In this document: in pieces, positions 42,651 through 51,263 of the stretch
Layout: every line of letters begins with the position of its first letter
Numbering within the stretch: the stretch's first letter is position 1
Assembly: GCF_900110955.1 (NCBI RefSeq)
Contig: NZ_FOFR01000016.1
Span: 124,001-188,000 of the forward strand
Length of the DNA stretch: 64,000 nt
Direction of reading: 5' to 3'
Source of the DNA: Lentzea xinjiangensis
GTDB lineage: Bacteria > Actinomycetota > Actinomycetes > Mycobacteriales > Pseudonocardiaceae
The notes under the pieces: generated by a model
Seen by the model: the letters and a program-made list of their open reading frames with translations, nothing else
The model's database searches: none
Told to the model about the DNA's origin: nothing
Translations under genes and position numbers: made by a program

Positions 42651-42681
42651 AAGGCCGCCGAAGCCTCGCCTCGGCGGCCTT
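42651..42681 (-). terminator. Strong hairpin terminator ending the minus-strand sugar operon
   Basis: Perfect 11-bp stem AAGGCCGCCGA (42651-42661) with TCGGCGGCCTT (42671-42681) around a 9-base loop, 11 bases past the acyltransferase stop codon. A-rich on one side and T-containing on the other, it can also serve the convergent gene ending at 42462. The rest of 42463-42691 shows nothing codeable. Confidence 0.85.
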
Positions 42682-42691
42682 GAACGCGATT

Positions 42692-43252
42692 TCAGACGGC
42701 TTTCAGGCCGTCCGGGGTCTCCTCGTGCCGGACACCGCACTCCGGGCACGAGAGGTCGCCTGAGAGCCGCGCCCCGCACGCGCAGACCCAGCCCTTCAGC
42801 ACCGCCGGGTTGCCCGCCACGAACGCGTGCGCGGGCACCGACCTGGTGACCACCGAACCGGCGGCGGTGAACGCGTGCTCGCCGATCTCGGTGCCGCACA
42901 CCACGACCGTGCCCGCTCCGAGCGTCGCGCCCCGGCGGACCAGCGTCTTCTCCAGCGCGTCGCCGGTCTTCTTGACGTGCGCGCGCGGGCGCAGGTCGTT
43001 GGTGAACAACACGTTCGGGCCGAGGAACACGTCGTCCTCGCACGTCACGCCGTCGAAGACCAGCGTGCCGTTCTTGACCGTCACGTTGTCGCCGAGCACC
43101 GCGCGCGACTCGACGAACGCGCCGTCGCAGATGTTGCAGTCGCGGCCGATGCGGGCGCCTGGCAGCACGTGCGCGAACGCCCACACGCGCGTGCCGTCGC
43201 CGACGTCGTCCGACTCGCACAGTCCACGGGGGTGCACCCGCACGCCGCTCAT
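42692..43252 (-). CDS. WbpD/WlbB-like sugar N-acetyltransferase with C-terminal zinc ribbon
   Basis: 186 residues. Left-handed beta-helix of hexapeptide repeats (ARIGRDCNICDGAFVESRAVLGDNVTVKNGTLVFDGV, LGPNVLFTNDLRPRA, TLGAGTVVVCGTEIGEHAFTAAGSVV) closest to WbpD/WlbB enzymes that acetylate the 3-amino group of UDP-2-acetamido-3-amino-uronic acid. After the helix the protein adds CACGARL...CPECG, a four-Cys ribbon not usual for the family. Coupled to the aminotransferase by ATGA overlap. Confidence 0.87.
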   Translation of the reverse strand: MSGVRVHPRGLCESDDVGDGTRVWAFAHVLPGARIGRDCNICDGAFVESRAVLGDNVTVKNGTLVFDGVTCEDDVFLGPNVLFTNDLRPRAHVKKTGDALEKTLVRRGATLGAGTVVVCGTEIGEHAFTAAGSVVTRSVPAHAFVAGNPAVLKGWVCACGARLSGDLSCPECGVRHEETPDGLKAV

Positions 43253-44328
43253 CGCAACGCCTCCGCCAGCGCCTCGACGACCCGCGTCTGCTGCGACTCG
43301 GTGATCTCCGGGAACAGCGGCAGCGACAGCAGCTCGGCCGCGGACGTCTCGGCGATCGGGAACGACCCGTCGAGGTGGGCGAACGCACCCGTCCTGTGCA
43401 GCGGCGTCGGGTAGTGGACACCGGCGCCGATCCCGGCGGCGTGCAGCCGGGACAGCACGCGGTCGCGGTCCGGGACGCGCACGACGTAGAGGTGCCACAC
43501 GGGCAGGTTGCCGCCCAGCACGACGGGGGTCCGCACCCGTTCCACCGACGCCAGCAGGTCGGTGTAGCGCCGGGCCGCGGCGCGGCGGGCCTGGTTCCAG
43601 CCCTCCAGCCGGCGCAGCTTCGCGGACAGCACCACGGCCTGCACCGTGTCGAGGCGGCTGTTGAAGCCGAGCACCGGGTGCTCGTACTTGCGCGGGGAAC
43701 CGTGCTCGCGCAGCAGCTTCACCGACTCGGCGATCGCGTCGGACGTGGTCAGCACCGCGCCGCCGTCGCCGTACGCGCCGAGGTTCTTGCCGGGGTAGAA
43801 CGAGGTCGCGGCGGCGACACCGAGCCCGCCGACGGCCACGCCGTTGCGGCGCGCGCCCTGGGCCTGCGCGGCGTCCTCGACGACCGGCAGGCCGTGCAGC
43901 AGCTCGACCGGCGCCGCCTGGCCGTAGAGGTGCACGGGCACGACGGCCTTGGTGCGCGACGTCGTCACGGAGGCCACCTGGTCGACGTCGATCAGCAGCG
44001 TGTCGTCGGTGCAGTCCACGAGCACCGGTGCCGCGCCGCAGCGGGCGACGGCCTCGGCCGTGGCGATGAACGTGTTGGCGGGCAGGACGACCTCGTCACC
44101 GTGGCCGACGCCCAGCGCGCGCAGCGCGAGCTCGATCGCGTCGGTGCCGTTGCCGACCCCGATGGCGTGCGGGACCTCCTGGTAGGCGGCGAACTCCGAC
44201 TCGAACCGGGCCACCTGCGGCCCGTTGATGAAGGCCGTCGTCTTGAGCACCTCCGCCCAGCCGTCGGCGACCTCGTCGGCCACCTGCTCGTGCTGGGCAC
44301 GCAGGTCCACCAGCGGAATCTCGATCAC
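43249..44328 (-). CDS. DegT/DnrJ/EryC1/StrS aminotransferase (WbpE-like)
   Basis: 359-residue PLP-dependent sugar aminotransferase. VDLRAQHEQVADEVADGWAEVLKTTAFINGP opening, IGVGNGTDAIELALRALG, VVEDAAQAQGARRNG, and the PLP Lys in TSFYPGKNLGAYGDGG. With the adjacent acetyltransferase and the Gfo/Idh dehydrogenase at 52 kb it forms the 3-oxidation, amination and acetylation sequence of Wbp/Wlb diamino-sugar pathways. GTG 44328 is backed by GGGGAGAG; stops and starts overlap both neighbours. Confidence 0.9.
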   Translation of the reverse strand: MIEIPLVDLRAQHEQVADEVADGWAEVLKTTAFINGPQVARFESEFAAYQEVPHAIGVGNGTDAIELALRALGVGHGDEVVLPANTFIATAEAVARCGAAPVLVDCTDDTLLIDVDQVASVTTSRTKAVVPVHLYGQAAPVELLHGLPVVEDAAQAQGARRNGVAVGGLGVAAATSFYPGKNLGAYGDGGAVLTTSDAIAESVKLLREHGSPRKYEHPVLGFNSRLDTVQAVVLSAKLRRLEGWNQARRAAARRYTDLLASVERVRTPVVLGGNLPVWHLYVVRVPDRDRVLSRLHAAGIGAGVHYPTPLHRTGAFAHLDGSFPIAETSAAELLSLPLFPEITESQQTRVVEALAEALR

Positions 44329-44972
44329 GCGCTCTCCCCACGCAACGGGCGGGCCGGCACGCCGGCCCACGTCTGGCCTGCCGGAACGTCCCGCAGGACA
44401 ACGGCTCCCATGCCGACCACGGCACCGGCGCCGATCTTCACACCCTCGCGCACCAGGGCTCCCTGTCCCAGGTACGCGGACTCCCCCACCACCACACCCC
44501 CGCCGAGCGAGGCGCGGCCGGCGAACGTGACGCCGTCCGAGACCTCGTCGTCGTGGGTGATCAGCACGTGCGGCATCGCCACGACGTGCCGGCCGACCTC
44601 CAGGGATGTCGTGATCACCACACCCGCCAGCAGAACCGTTCCGGCGCCGAGACGAGCGCCGGACGTCACGGCCGCCGGGTGGACGACGGTCGCCCACCGC
44701 TCATCCGGCAACCCGAGCCGTGACACGAGTGACAGGCGGGACAACGGCCGCCGTGCGTTGGCGACGCACGCCACGACGGCCGCGTCCGGGTGGTCGTCCA
44801 GGCTGTCGAGCCCGCCCAGCACGGGCACCCCGTCGATCAGGGTGCCGTGCAGGGCGGTGGAGTCGTCGAGAGCCCCGACCGGGTTCCAGACGTCCGGGAG
44901 GAGGCGGACCGCCGCGATCACCTCGCGGGCGAGTCCCCCCGCTCCGATCAGCAGCAGCGGTCTCGCGGTCAC
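44325..44972 (-). CDS. PglD-like sugar O/N-acyltransferase
   Basis: 215 residues: N-terminal Rossmann-like PglD domain (RPLLLIGAGGLAREVIAAVRLL, WNPVGALDD) and C-terminal hexapeptide beta-helix (GVVITTSLEVGRHVVAMPHVLITHDDEVSDGVTFAGRA, VKIGAGAVVGMGAVVLRDVP, VWAGVPARPL-type end). PglD enzymes acetylate 4-amino sugars. GTG 44972 overlaps the stop of the giant gene upstream and the end overlaps the aminotransferase. The same frame runs open for another 1.3 kb upstream, but that is antisense of codon structure and not part of this gene. Confidence 0.88.
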   Translation of the reverse strand: MTARPLLLIGAGGLAREVIAAVRLLPDVWNPVGALDDSTALHGTLIDGVPVLGGLDSLDDHPDAAVVACVANARRPLSRLSLVSRLGLPDERWATVVHPAAVTSGARLGAGTVLLAGVVITTSLEVGRHVVAMPHVLITHDDEVSDGVTFAGRASLGGGVVVGESAYLGQGALVREGVKIGAGAVVGMGAVVLRDVPAGQTWAGVPARPLRGESA

Positions 44973-47900
44973 TGGAACACCACGTCCACCCAGTAGTTGC
45001 CACCGTTGTAGGACGACGCCGGGAACCCGGACCCGGCGGTGAACACACCGGCCGAGGCGGTGGCGGCCAGCGGCGGTGAGGTCACCGAGCCGAAGTAGCC
45101 CGCGTTGACGGCGTAGTGGCCCGTGGTGGTCGTGTAGGAGGCCACGTACGTGGTCCCGGCCGTGATCGGCACCGGCGTGTCGAACACGAGCGTCTGCCAG
45201 CCCGACTCGGTCTCGTTCTGGAACGTGCCGGTGGCGAGGCGTTGCCCGTCGGCGGACCAGAGCGACCCGGTGTGGGTGCCGGTGTTGCCGGCGCCCTTGT
45301 AGAACTTCACGCCGGTGATCTGGCCGTCGGTGCCGGAGGTGAACTTCACGCCGAGCTCGTACGCGCCGTTGTCGTCGGCCGATGTCGTCGTCGGCACCGT
45401 CGCCGCGCTGAACAGCGAGCACGGGCAGGTCTGCGTCGTCGCCGACGTGAACGACCACGTCTGCGGGTTCGCCATCAGGTTGCCGAACGCGTCGGCGATC
45501 CTGACGCTGACCGTGTACGCGGTGGCCGCGGCGAGCCTGGCCGCCGGGGTGAACGTGACCATCCGCGAGTCCGGCGAGAGCGCCAGCGTGCCGGCGATCC
45601 GCGCGCCACCGGGGTCGGTGACGGTGAACTGCGCGGAACCCAGGTCGACCGCCTCGTCGAACGACGCGGTGACCACCGAGGTCAGGTCCACTTCGGACGC
45701 TCCGGGCAGCGGGGTGCGGCCCTGCAGCACGGGTGCGTCGTTGTCGTCGTTGGGCTGGTAGACGACGTCGACCCAGTAGTTGCCGGAGCCGTACGTCATC
45801 GTCGGGAACCCGGAGCCGGGCGCGAACACGCCGTTCTGCTCCTGGGGCGCCGTCAGCGGTCCCGAGCCGACCGGACCCGTCGCGAAGTACCCGGCGTTGG
45901 CCGAGTAGTGGCCGGTGGTGGTCGTGTACGAGGCGGTGTAGGTCTGCCCGGCGCTGACGACCACCGGTTGCGCGAACGTCAGCGTCTGCCAGCCGGTCGC
46001 GGTCTCGTTGCCGAACGTGCCGGTCGCGAGCCGCTGGCCGGAGGCGCTCCACAGCGAGCCGGTGTGCGTGCCGGTGTTGCCCGCGCCCTTGTAGAAGCGG
46101 ACACCGGTGATCCGGCCGGACTGGGTCGGGCTGAACCGCACGCCCAGCTCGTACGCGCCGCTGTCGTCGGAGGAGGCCTCCGCCGGCACGGTCGCCGTGC
46201 TGAACAGCGAGCACGGGCAGGCCGGCGTGGTCGTGGTGGTGAAGCTCCACTCCGCGGCCGCCGGCATCGCGATGCCGTTGACGTCCGCGATGCCCACGTG
46301 CGCCTTGTACTGCGTGCCGACGACGAGCTTGCCGCTCGGCGTCCAGGTGACCGTCTTCTGGTCACCGGACAGCGACACCGAACCGGCCAGCTTGGCGCCC
46401 TTCGGGTCCGTCAGCCAGATCCGCGCCGACGCGGGGTCGACCGGTTCGCTGAACGTCGCGGTCAGCGCGCTCTGCAGACCCACGTTCGTCGCGTTCACGG
46501 CCGGTGTGCGGTTCGTGATCGTCGGCGGGGTGGTGTCGCCGTTGAGGCCGTTGCGGTAGATGACGTCGACCCAGTAGTTCGTCGCGTTGTAGGAGTTGTT
46601 CGGGAAGCCCGAGCCGTACTTGTAGACGCCGTTGCCGCCCTCGGCACCGTTCTGCAGCGCGTGCAGCGACTGGTAGCCCGGCTCCTGGCCGTTGAAGTAG
46701 CCGGAAGAGACCGAGTACCGGCCGTTGGGCGCGTTGTACGACACGATGTAGGTGGTGTTCGCCTGCACTTGCACCGGCGAGGTGAACATGAGCTTCTGCC
46801 AGCCGGACGTGGTCTCGGCGTTGAAGGTGCCGGTCGCGAGCAGCAGGCCGGTGGAGGTCCACAGCGAGCCGGTGTGCGTGCCGGTGTTGCCCGTGCCCTT
46901 GTAGAAGCGGACGCCGAGGACCTCGCCCTTGCCGTCGAAGCGGACCTTGGTGCCGACCTCGACCTGGTTGGTGTCACCCGAGTCGACCACCGCGGGTGCC
47001 GCGAAGTCGTCCCAGATCGTGCACGGGCACGTGGCCGGTCGCGGCGAACCCGTGGTGAACGTCCAGCTCGACTGCGCGGACAGGTTGCCCGCCGCGTCGG
47101 CCGCCCTCATCGTGGCGGTGTAGGCCGTGGCGGCGGCCAGCGGTGCCGACGGCGTGAACGTGATCGTGCGGGCGTCGTCCGAGATCGTCCTGGTGCCGGT
47201 GACCGCGCCGGCCGGGCCGGTCACGGTGACCTGCGCCGAGCTCAGCACCACGTTCTCGTCGAACGTGCCGGACACCGCGGTGGTCAGCGCGACCGAGCCG
47301 GCGTTGGACACCGGGGACGTCGCGGTCTGGACCGGGGCGCGGGTGTCGGGGCCGGGATCGGGCGCCCACACGACGTCGACCCAGTAGTTGGTGTGGTCGA
47401 AGGTGTTGTTCGGGAAGCCGGCGCCGAAGCGGAAGACGCCGTTCGGTCCGTCCACCCCGGACTTGAGACCGGTGACCGGCTCCATGTGCGCCTGCTGGGT
47501 GAAGAACCCGCCCGTGTCGTACGCGAAATGGCCTGTCGGCGTGAAGTACGACACCACGTAGGTGGTGTTGGCGTTCACCGCGACCGGCGACGGGAAGAGC
47601 AGCGTCTGCCACCCCGTCGGGCTCTCGTCGGCGAACGTGCCGGTGGCGAGCAGGTCGCCGGTGGCGGACCACAGCGAGCCGGTGTGCGTGCCGGCGTTGC
47701 CCGTGCCCTTGTAGAACTTCACGCCGCGGACGTAGCCGTTGCTCGCGGCGCGCCACTTCACGCCGAGCTCGAGCTGGGAGCTGTCGTCGGCGGAGGTGAC
47801 CTTCGGGACCTCCTGGCCGGAGAACATGCCGCACGGGCAGGTGCGGGCGCTCACGCTCGGCGAGGCCTGCACGGGCGTGGACAGGTTCAGCGAGTCGTCG

Positions 47901-49744
47901 ACGGCGCGGACCCGAAGCTGCGCGGTGCCGGACTGCGACGGCGTGTAGGTGTAGCTCCACGACGTCTGACCCGCCTGCCAGTCGGCGTAGTGCCAGCGGT
48001 CGCCGCCGTCGGTGGAGACCTCGACGCCCGCCACCCGGCCGGACGCGTCGATCACCGTGCCGCCGAAGGTGTAGGGCTGGCCGACCGAGGCCTGCGCGGG
48101 CAGGGTCGAGATCTGCACGCCGGGCGCGGCGTGGTCGTTGATGGCGCCGGAGATGCCGAGCTGGTCGGGTCCCCACAACTGGTAGGGCTGCACGCCCATG
48201 TCCGCGAGGAAGTTGACCGTCGCCTGCTTGATCCGCTTGTCCGATGTCGGGGTGTTCGTGAGGAACGCGTGCTCGTCGTCCACGCCCCACGCCCATTGCA
48301 CCGTGCCCGCGCCGAACACCAGCGCGCCGGAAGGCGCCCGGTAGTAGGTGATGGCGTGCGTCTCGGTGGCCGAGCCGTACTCGTCGCCGTAGTTCTTCAG
48401 CGCGTAGTAGCCGTCGAGGTTGACGGTGGTGCGCGACATCTGGGCGACGCCATCGGGCTGGTGGCCGTTGTCGTACACGGTGTTCCACTCGTAGCCGAGC
48501 GTGCCGGGCTGGAACGTGTACGTGGTGCCGGAGGCCATGCCCCCCAGGTCGGTGTTGCGCCAGAGCCGCATCTTGCCGTACGCGGCCGGCACCTGCAGCG
48601 CGTCGTCACGCCTGCCGTTGACGGTGAACATGTTGCCCAGCAACGCGTTCTCCGGCCTGCCGCCGTCCTGCGGAGGACTGAACCGCGGGTCGCGCCACGT
48701 GCCGGTCCAGTCGCTCAGCCCGTCGTTCTGGGTGCCCTTGGTCTCCTTGAAGCAGGCGATGGTGCGCCAGTCCGTCTGGGACGGGTCGATGCTCTTCTCC
48801 CAGCGGGTCTTCCAGAAGATCTCGTTGCCGGTCAGGAACGCCATGTGCACACCGGCGTCACGAGCGGCCATCACGTTGTTCCACTGCTCGTTCGACCAGT
48901 ACTCGTCGTGGCCGACGGCCATGAACACCTTGTGGTTCTTGATCAGGTGCCCGCGCCGCGCCGAGTCGGCGTCGGTGGTGTAGCTGAGGTCGTAGCCGTT
49001 GCGCTCCAGGAACCTCAGCATCGGGTACTCGGCGTTGAAGATGAAGTTCTCGTCGCCGTCACCGCCGGTGTAAGGACGGTTGTAGCTCACCTTGTAGGAG
49101 CTGCCGCCCTGGCCGGGGCCGTCACCGAAGTAGAGGCTGTTGCCGCCGTAGCGGTTGTAGGCGACCCAGGTGGCGTCGGAGGTCTGGAAGAGGATCTTCG
49201 AGGTGGACGAGTCGTCGCGGACGACGAACACGATCTCGTTCTCCGCGCCGGTGTCGTTGCGCGTGAGCCGGGCGTAGTAGATGCCGGAGACCGCCGTGGA
49301 CGGGATGTTCCAGGTGACCGACACGGCCCAGTTGCCGCAGTCGATGAGCGCGGTCGGCCCGTCCCGCAGACATGGTGGCTGGTTCTGCGGTGTGTTGCGG
49401 TTGACCGTGCCCATGTACCGGGCGCCCTTGCCCGCGTACCAGCCGAGCCGGTAGATGTCGAGCTTGTAGGAGGACGCCGACGTCAGCATCTTGAAGCTGG
49501 CGGTCTGGCCCGGTGTGTAGCTGATGTCCGTCGTGTAGCCGAGGATCGCGTCGTCGCGGTACTGGGCCTGCCAGTTGTCCGCGCCGGGTTGCGTGTTCTC
49601 GCACGCGACCTTGTTGGTGACCGGGAAGTCGCAGGGCGCCGCGTGGGCGTTGGGGGCGTTGAAGACCCCGAGCACGAACATCGTGGAAGCGAACAAAGCC
49701 GTGATCACGAGCACCCGCACGAGACGCGACTGCCGAGCCACCAT
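44969..49744 (-). CDS. Giant secreted protein: dimethylformamidase-like head, three Ig-like and four DUF4082 modules
   Basis: 1591 residues. Signal peptide (residues 1-36, cut after AHA). A head to about residue 525 resembles the large subunit C-terminal part of N,N-dimethylformamidases (NRYGGNSLYFGDG, VGHDEYWSNEQWNNVMAARDAGVHMAFLTGNEIFWKTRW), a glutamine-amidotransferase-like fold; then an Ig-like stretch (about 530-630). Four DUF4082 modules follow at about 635-792, 902-1063, 1175-1330 and 1439-1591, each opening with CPC and ending NYWVDV, separated by three Big_5-type Ig domains. ATG 49744 has AGGTGG upstream. The stop overlaps the PglD-like gene (GTGA). Probably a surface or matrix protein; enzyme activity unproven. 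Confidence 0.9.
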   Translation of the reverse strand: MVARQSRLVRVLVITALFASTMFVLGVFNAPNAHAAPCDFPVTNKVACENTQPGADNWQAQYRDDAILGYTTDISYTPGQTASFKMLTSASSYKLDIYRLGWYAGKGARYMGTVNRNTPQNQPPCLRDGPTALIDCGNWAVSVTWNIPSTAVSGIYYARLTRNDTGAENEIVFVVRDDSSTSKILFQTSDATWVAYNRYGGNSLYFGDGPGQGGSSYKVSYNRPYTGGDGDENFIFNAEYPMLRFLERNGYDLSYTTDADSARRGHLIKNHKVFMAVGHDEYWSNEQWNNVMAARDAGVHMAFLTGNEIFWKTRWEKSIDPSQTDWRTIACFKETKGTQNDGLSDWTGTWRDPRFSPPQDGGRPENALLGNMFTVNGRRDDALQVPAAYGKMRLWRNTDLGGMASGTTYTFQPGTLGYEWNTVYDNGHQPDGVAQMSRTTVNLDGYYALKNYGDEYGSATETHAITYYRAPSGALVFGAGTVQWAWGVDDEHAFLTNTPTSDKRIKQATVNFLADMGVQPYQLWGPDQLGISGAINDHAAPGVQISTLPAQASVGQPYTFGGTVIDASGRVAGVEVSTDGGDRWHYADWQAGQTSWSYTYTPSQSGTAQLRVRAVDDSLNLSTPVQASPSVSARTCPCGMFSGQEVPKVTSADDSSQLELGVKWRAASNGYVRGVKFYKGTGNAGTHTGSLWSATGDLLATGTFADESPTGWQTLLFPSPVAVNANTTYVVSYFTPTGHFAYDTGGFFTQQAHMEPVTGLKSGVDGPNGVFRFGAGFPNNTFDHTNYWVDVVWAPDPGPDTRAPVQTATSPVSNAGSVALTTAVSGTFDENVVLSSAQVTVTGPAGAVTGTRTISDDARTITFTPSAPLAAATAYTATMRAADAAGNLSAQSSWTFTTGSPRPATCPCTIWDDFAAPAVVDSGDTNQVEVGTKVRFDGKGEVLGVRFYKGTGNTGTHTGSLWTSTGLLLATGTFNAETTSGWQKLMFTSPVQVQANTTYIVSYNAPNGRYSVSSGYFNGQEPGYQSLHALQNGAEGGNGVYKYGSGFPNNSYNATNYWVDVIYRNGLNGDTTPPTITNRTPAVNATNVGLQSALTATFSEPVDPASARIWLTDPKGAKLAGSVSLSGDQKTVTWTPSGKLVVGTQYKAHVGIADVNGIAMPAAAEWSFTTTTTPACPCSLFSTATVPAEASSDDSGAYELGVRFSPTQSGRITGVRFYKGAGNTGTHTGSLWSASGQRLATGTFGNETATGWQTLTFAQPVVVSAGQTYTASYTTTTGHYSANAGYFATGPVGSGPLTAPQEQNGVFAPGSGFPTMTYGSGNYWVDVVYQPNDDNDAPVLQGRTPLPGASEVDLTSVVTASFDEAVDLGSAQFTVTDPGGARIAGTLALSPDSRMVTFTPAARLAAATAYTVSVRIADAFGNLMANPQTWSFTSATTQTCPCSLFSAATVPTTTSADDNGAYELGVKFTSGTDGQITGVKFYKGAGNTGTHTGSLWSADGQRLATGTFQNETESGWQTLVFDTPVPITAGTTYVASYTTTTGHYAVNAGYFGSVTSPPLAATASAGVFTAGSGFPASSYNGGNYWVDVVFQ

Positions 49745-49891
49745 TGGTTCCACCTCTCGAACGGAGTTACCGTGTGTGATCCGCGCACTACGCTGGACAG
49801 CACAGGGCTGTTACTCCGAACGTCGGCGATCTGGTCAAAGCTGTTACGTGTCAACGTGAAAAAGTCCCGGCGCTGGCGGGATCGCGCCGTT

Positions 49892-51040
49892 TCAACCACG
49901 CACGGTCAGGCGGGATGCGTGCAGAGTCTCCGACAACGCTGACACGACCCGGTCCTGTTCGGACTCCGTCATGTCGTGGAACAGCGGGAGGATCAGCGTG
50001 CGGGCCGTGAAGGCCTCGGTCACCGGCAGCGGCGCGGTGGGATGACCGGCGTAGGCGGGTTCGAGGTGCGACGCCATGATCCCGCGCCGTGCCGACACCC
50101 CGCGCTCGGCGAGACCCGCGAGGACGTCCTGCCGGTCGGGCGCGTCCTCGGGCAGCCACACCCAGAACGACTGGTAGTTCGTCGTTCCGCGGTCGGGGTC
50201 GGTCACCGCGGTGACGCCCGTGCCGCCGAGCAGCTCGTGGTAGCGCGCGGCCAGCTCGCGGCGGCGGGCGATGACCGCGTCCAGTTTGGACAGCTGGACC
50301 AGGCCGACCGCGGCCTGGATGTCGGTCATCCGGTAGTTGAACGCCGTCTCCAGGTACTGCTCGATGACGGCGGAGCCACCGTTGTGGCGGTCTGCCGCGG
50401 AGACGCTCATGCCGTGCTCGCGCAGGCGCCTGAGCCGGACGGCCCAGTCGGCGTCGTCGGTGGTGACCATGCCGCCCTCACCGGTGGTGAGCAGCTTGCG
50501 CGGGTGGAACGACCAGGCCGCCAGCACCGCGCCGGCACCGACGGGCTTGCCGTCGTAGGTGGAGCCCACCGCGCAGGCGGCGTCCTCGATGACCACGACG
50601 CCGCGCGGTTCGCACAACGCCTTGAGCGCGTCGACGTCCGCGGGCACACCGGCCTGGTGCACGACCATGACCGCGCGGGTGCGCCCGGTGAGAACCGGTT
50701 CCACTGTGGCCGCGCTCAGGTTGCCGGTCGTGGCGTCCACGTCGGCGAAGACCGGTGTCGCGCCGGTGTAGCGCACGGCGTTCGCGGTCGCGATGAACGA
50801 CAACGACGGCACGACGACCTCATCGCCTGGGCCGATGCCGAGCAGGTGCACGGCGAGGTGCAGGCCCGTGGTGCAGGAGGACACGGCGACACCGTGCCGC
50901 GCGCCCACCGCCCCGGCGAACGCCTCCTCGAACGCGCGGACCCTCGGGCCCTGCGCCACCCAGCCGGACCGGACGGCCTCGGCGGCGGCGAGCGCCTCTT
51001 CTTCGCCGAGCAACGGCCGCATAACCGGAATCACGAGCAC
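49892..51040 (-). CDS. Second DegT/DnrJ/EryC1/StrS aminotransferase
   Basis: 382-residue PLP aminotransferase: IPVMRPLLGEEEALAAAEAVRSGWVAQGPRV, VAVSSCTTGLHLAVHLLGIG, VVIEDAACAVGSTYDG, and PLP Lys in AAWSFHPRKLLTTGEGG. It pairs naturally with the PglD-like acyltransferase downstream (4-amino sugar branch). GTG 51040 is preceded by AGGAAAGG. It is separated from the epimerase gene by a minisatellite and from the giant gene by 147 bp that probably holds a promoter. Confidence 0.9.
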   Translation of the reverse strand: MLVIPVMRPLLGEEEALAAAEAVRSGWVAQGPRVRAFEEAFAGAVGARHGVAVSSCTTGLHLAVHLLGIGPGDEVVVPSLSFIATANAVRYTGATPVFADVDATTGNLSAATVEPVLTGRTRAVMVVHQAGVPADVDALKALCEPRGVVVIEDAACAVGSTYDGKPVGAGAVLAAWSFHPRKLLTTGEGGMVTTDDADWAVRLRRLREHGMSVSAADRHNGGSAVIEQYLETAFNYRMTDIQAAVGLVQLSKLDAVIARRRELAARYHELLGGTGVTAVTDPDRGTTNYQSFWVWLPEDAPDRQDVLAGLAERGVSARRGIMASHLEPAYAGHPTAPLPVTEAFTARTLILPLFHDMTESEQDRVVSALSETLHASRLTVRG

Positions 51041-51135
51041 TGGCCTTTCCTGGGTGCGGCCGCGGTGCGCGCCGGCACGGGGGTCCGGCGCGCACCGCAG
51101 CCGCGGATCGGGTGAACTGTCGGGCGTTCCGCCGA

Positions 51136-51245
51136 GCGGAGGCCTGGGCAGCGGAGGTCTGGGCAGCGGAGGTCTGGGCAGCGGAGGTCTGGGCAGCGGA
51201 GGTCTGGGCAGCGGAGGTCTGGGCAGCGGAGGTCTGGGCAGCGGC
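51136..51245. repeat. 15-bp minisatellite, seven copies plus a partial
   Basis: GCGGAGGTCTGGGCA repeats head to tail at 51136 (GCCTG variant), 51151, 51166, 51181, 51196, 51211 and 51226, with a degenerate eighth at 51241. It lies in the 223-bp gap 51041-51263 between the epimerase stop and the aminotransferase start, within the transcribed leader of the aminotransferase. Being a multiple of three it stays open in several frames, but no gene uses it. Confidence 0.95.
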
Positions 51246-51263
51246 CGTCTTCTCCGCTGGTGT

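Noticed and set aside
44973..46250. Minus-strand 5' extension of the PglD-like gene
   Set aside because: His/Arg/Asp-rich frame-shadow of the giant gene; true start is GTG 44972 at the GTGA overlap.
45116..49942. 1608-residue plus-strand frame opposite the giant secreted protein
   Set aside because: Arg/Val/Gly/Ala-rich composition with no domains, and entirely antisense to a gene with signal peptide and repeated DUF4082 modules.
51136..51245. Minisatellite as CRISPR array
   Set aside because: Units are contiguous without unique spacers. No CRISPR array or cas gene was seen in the window.
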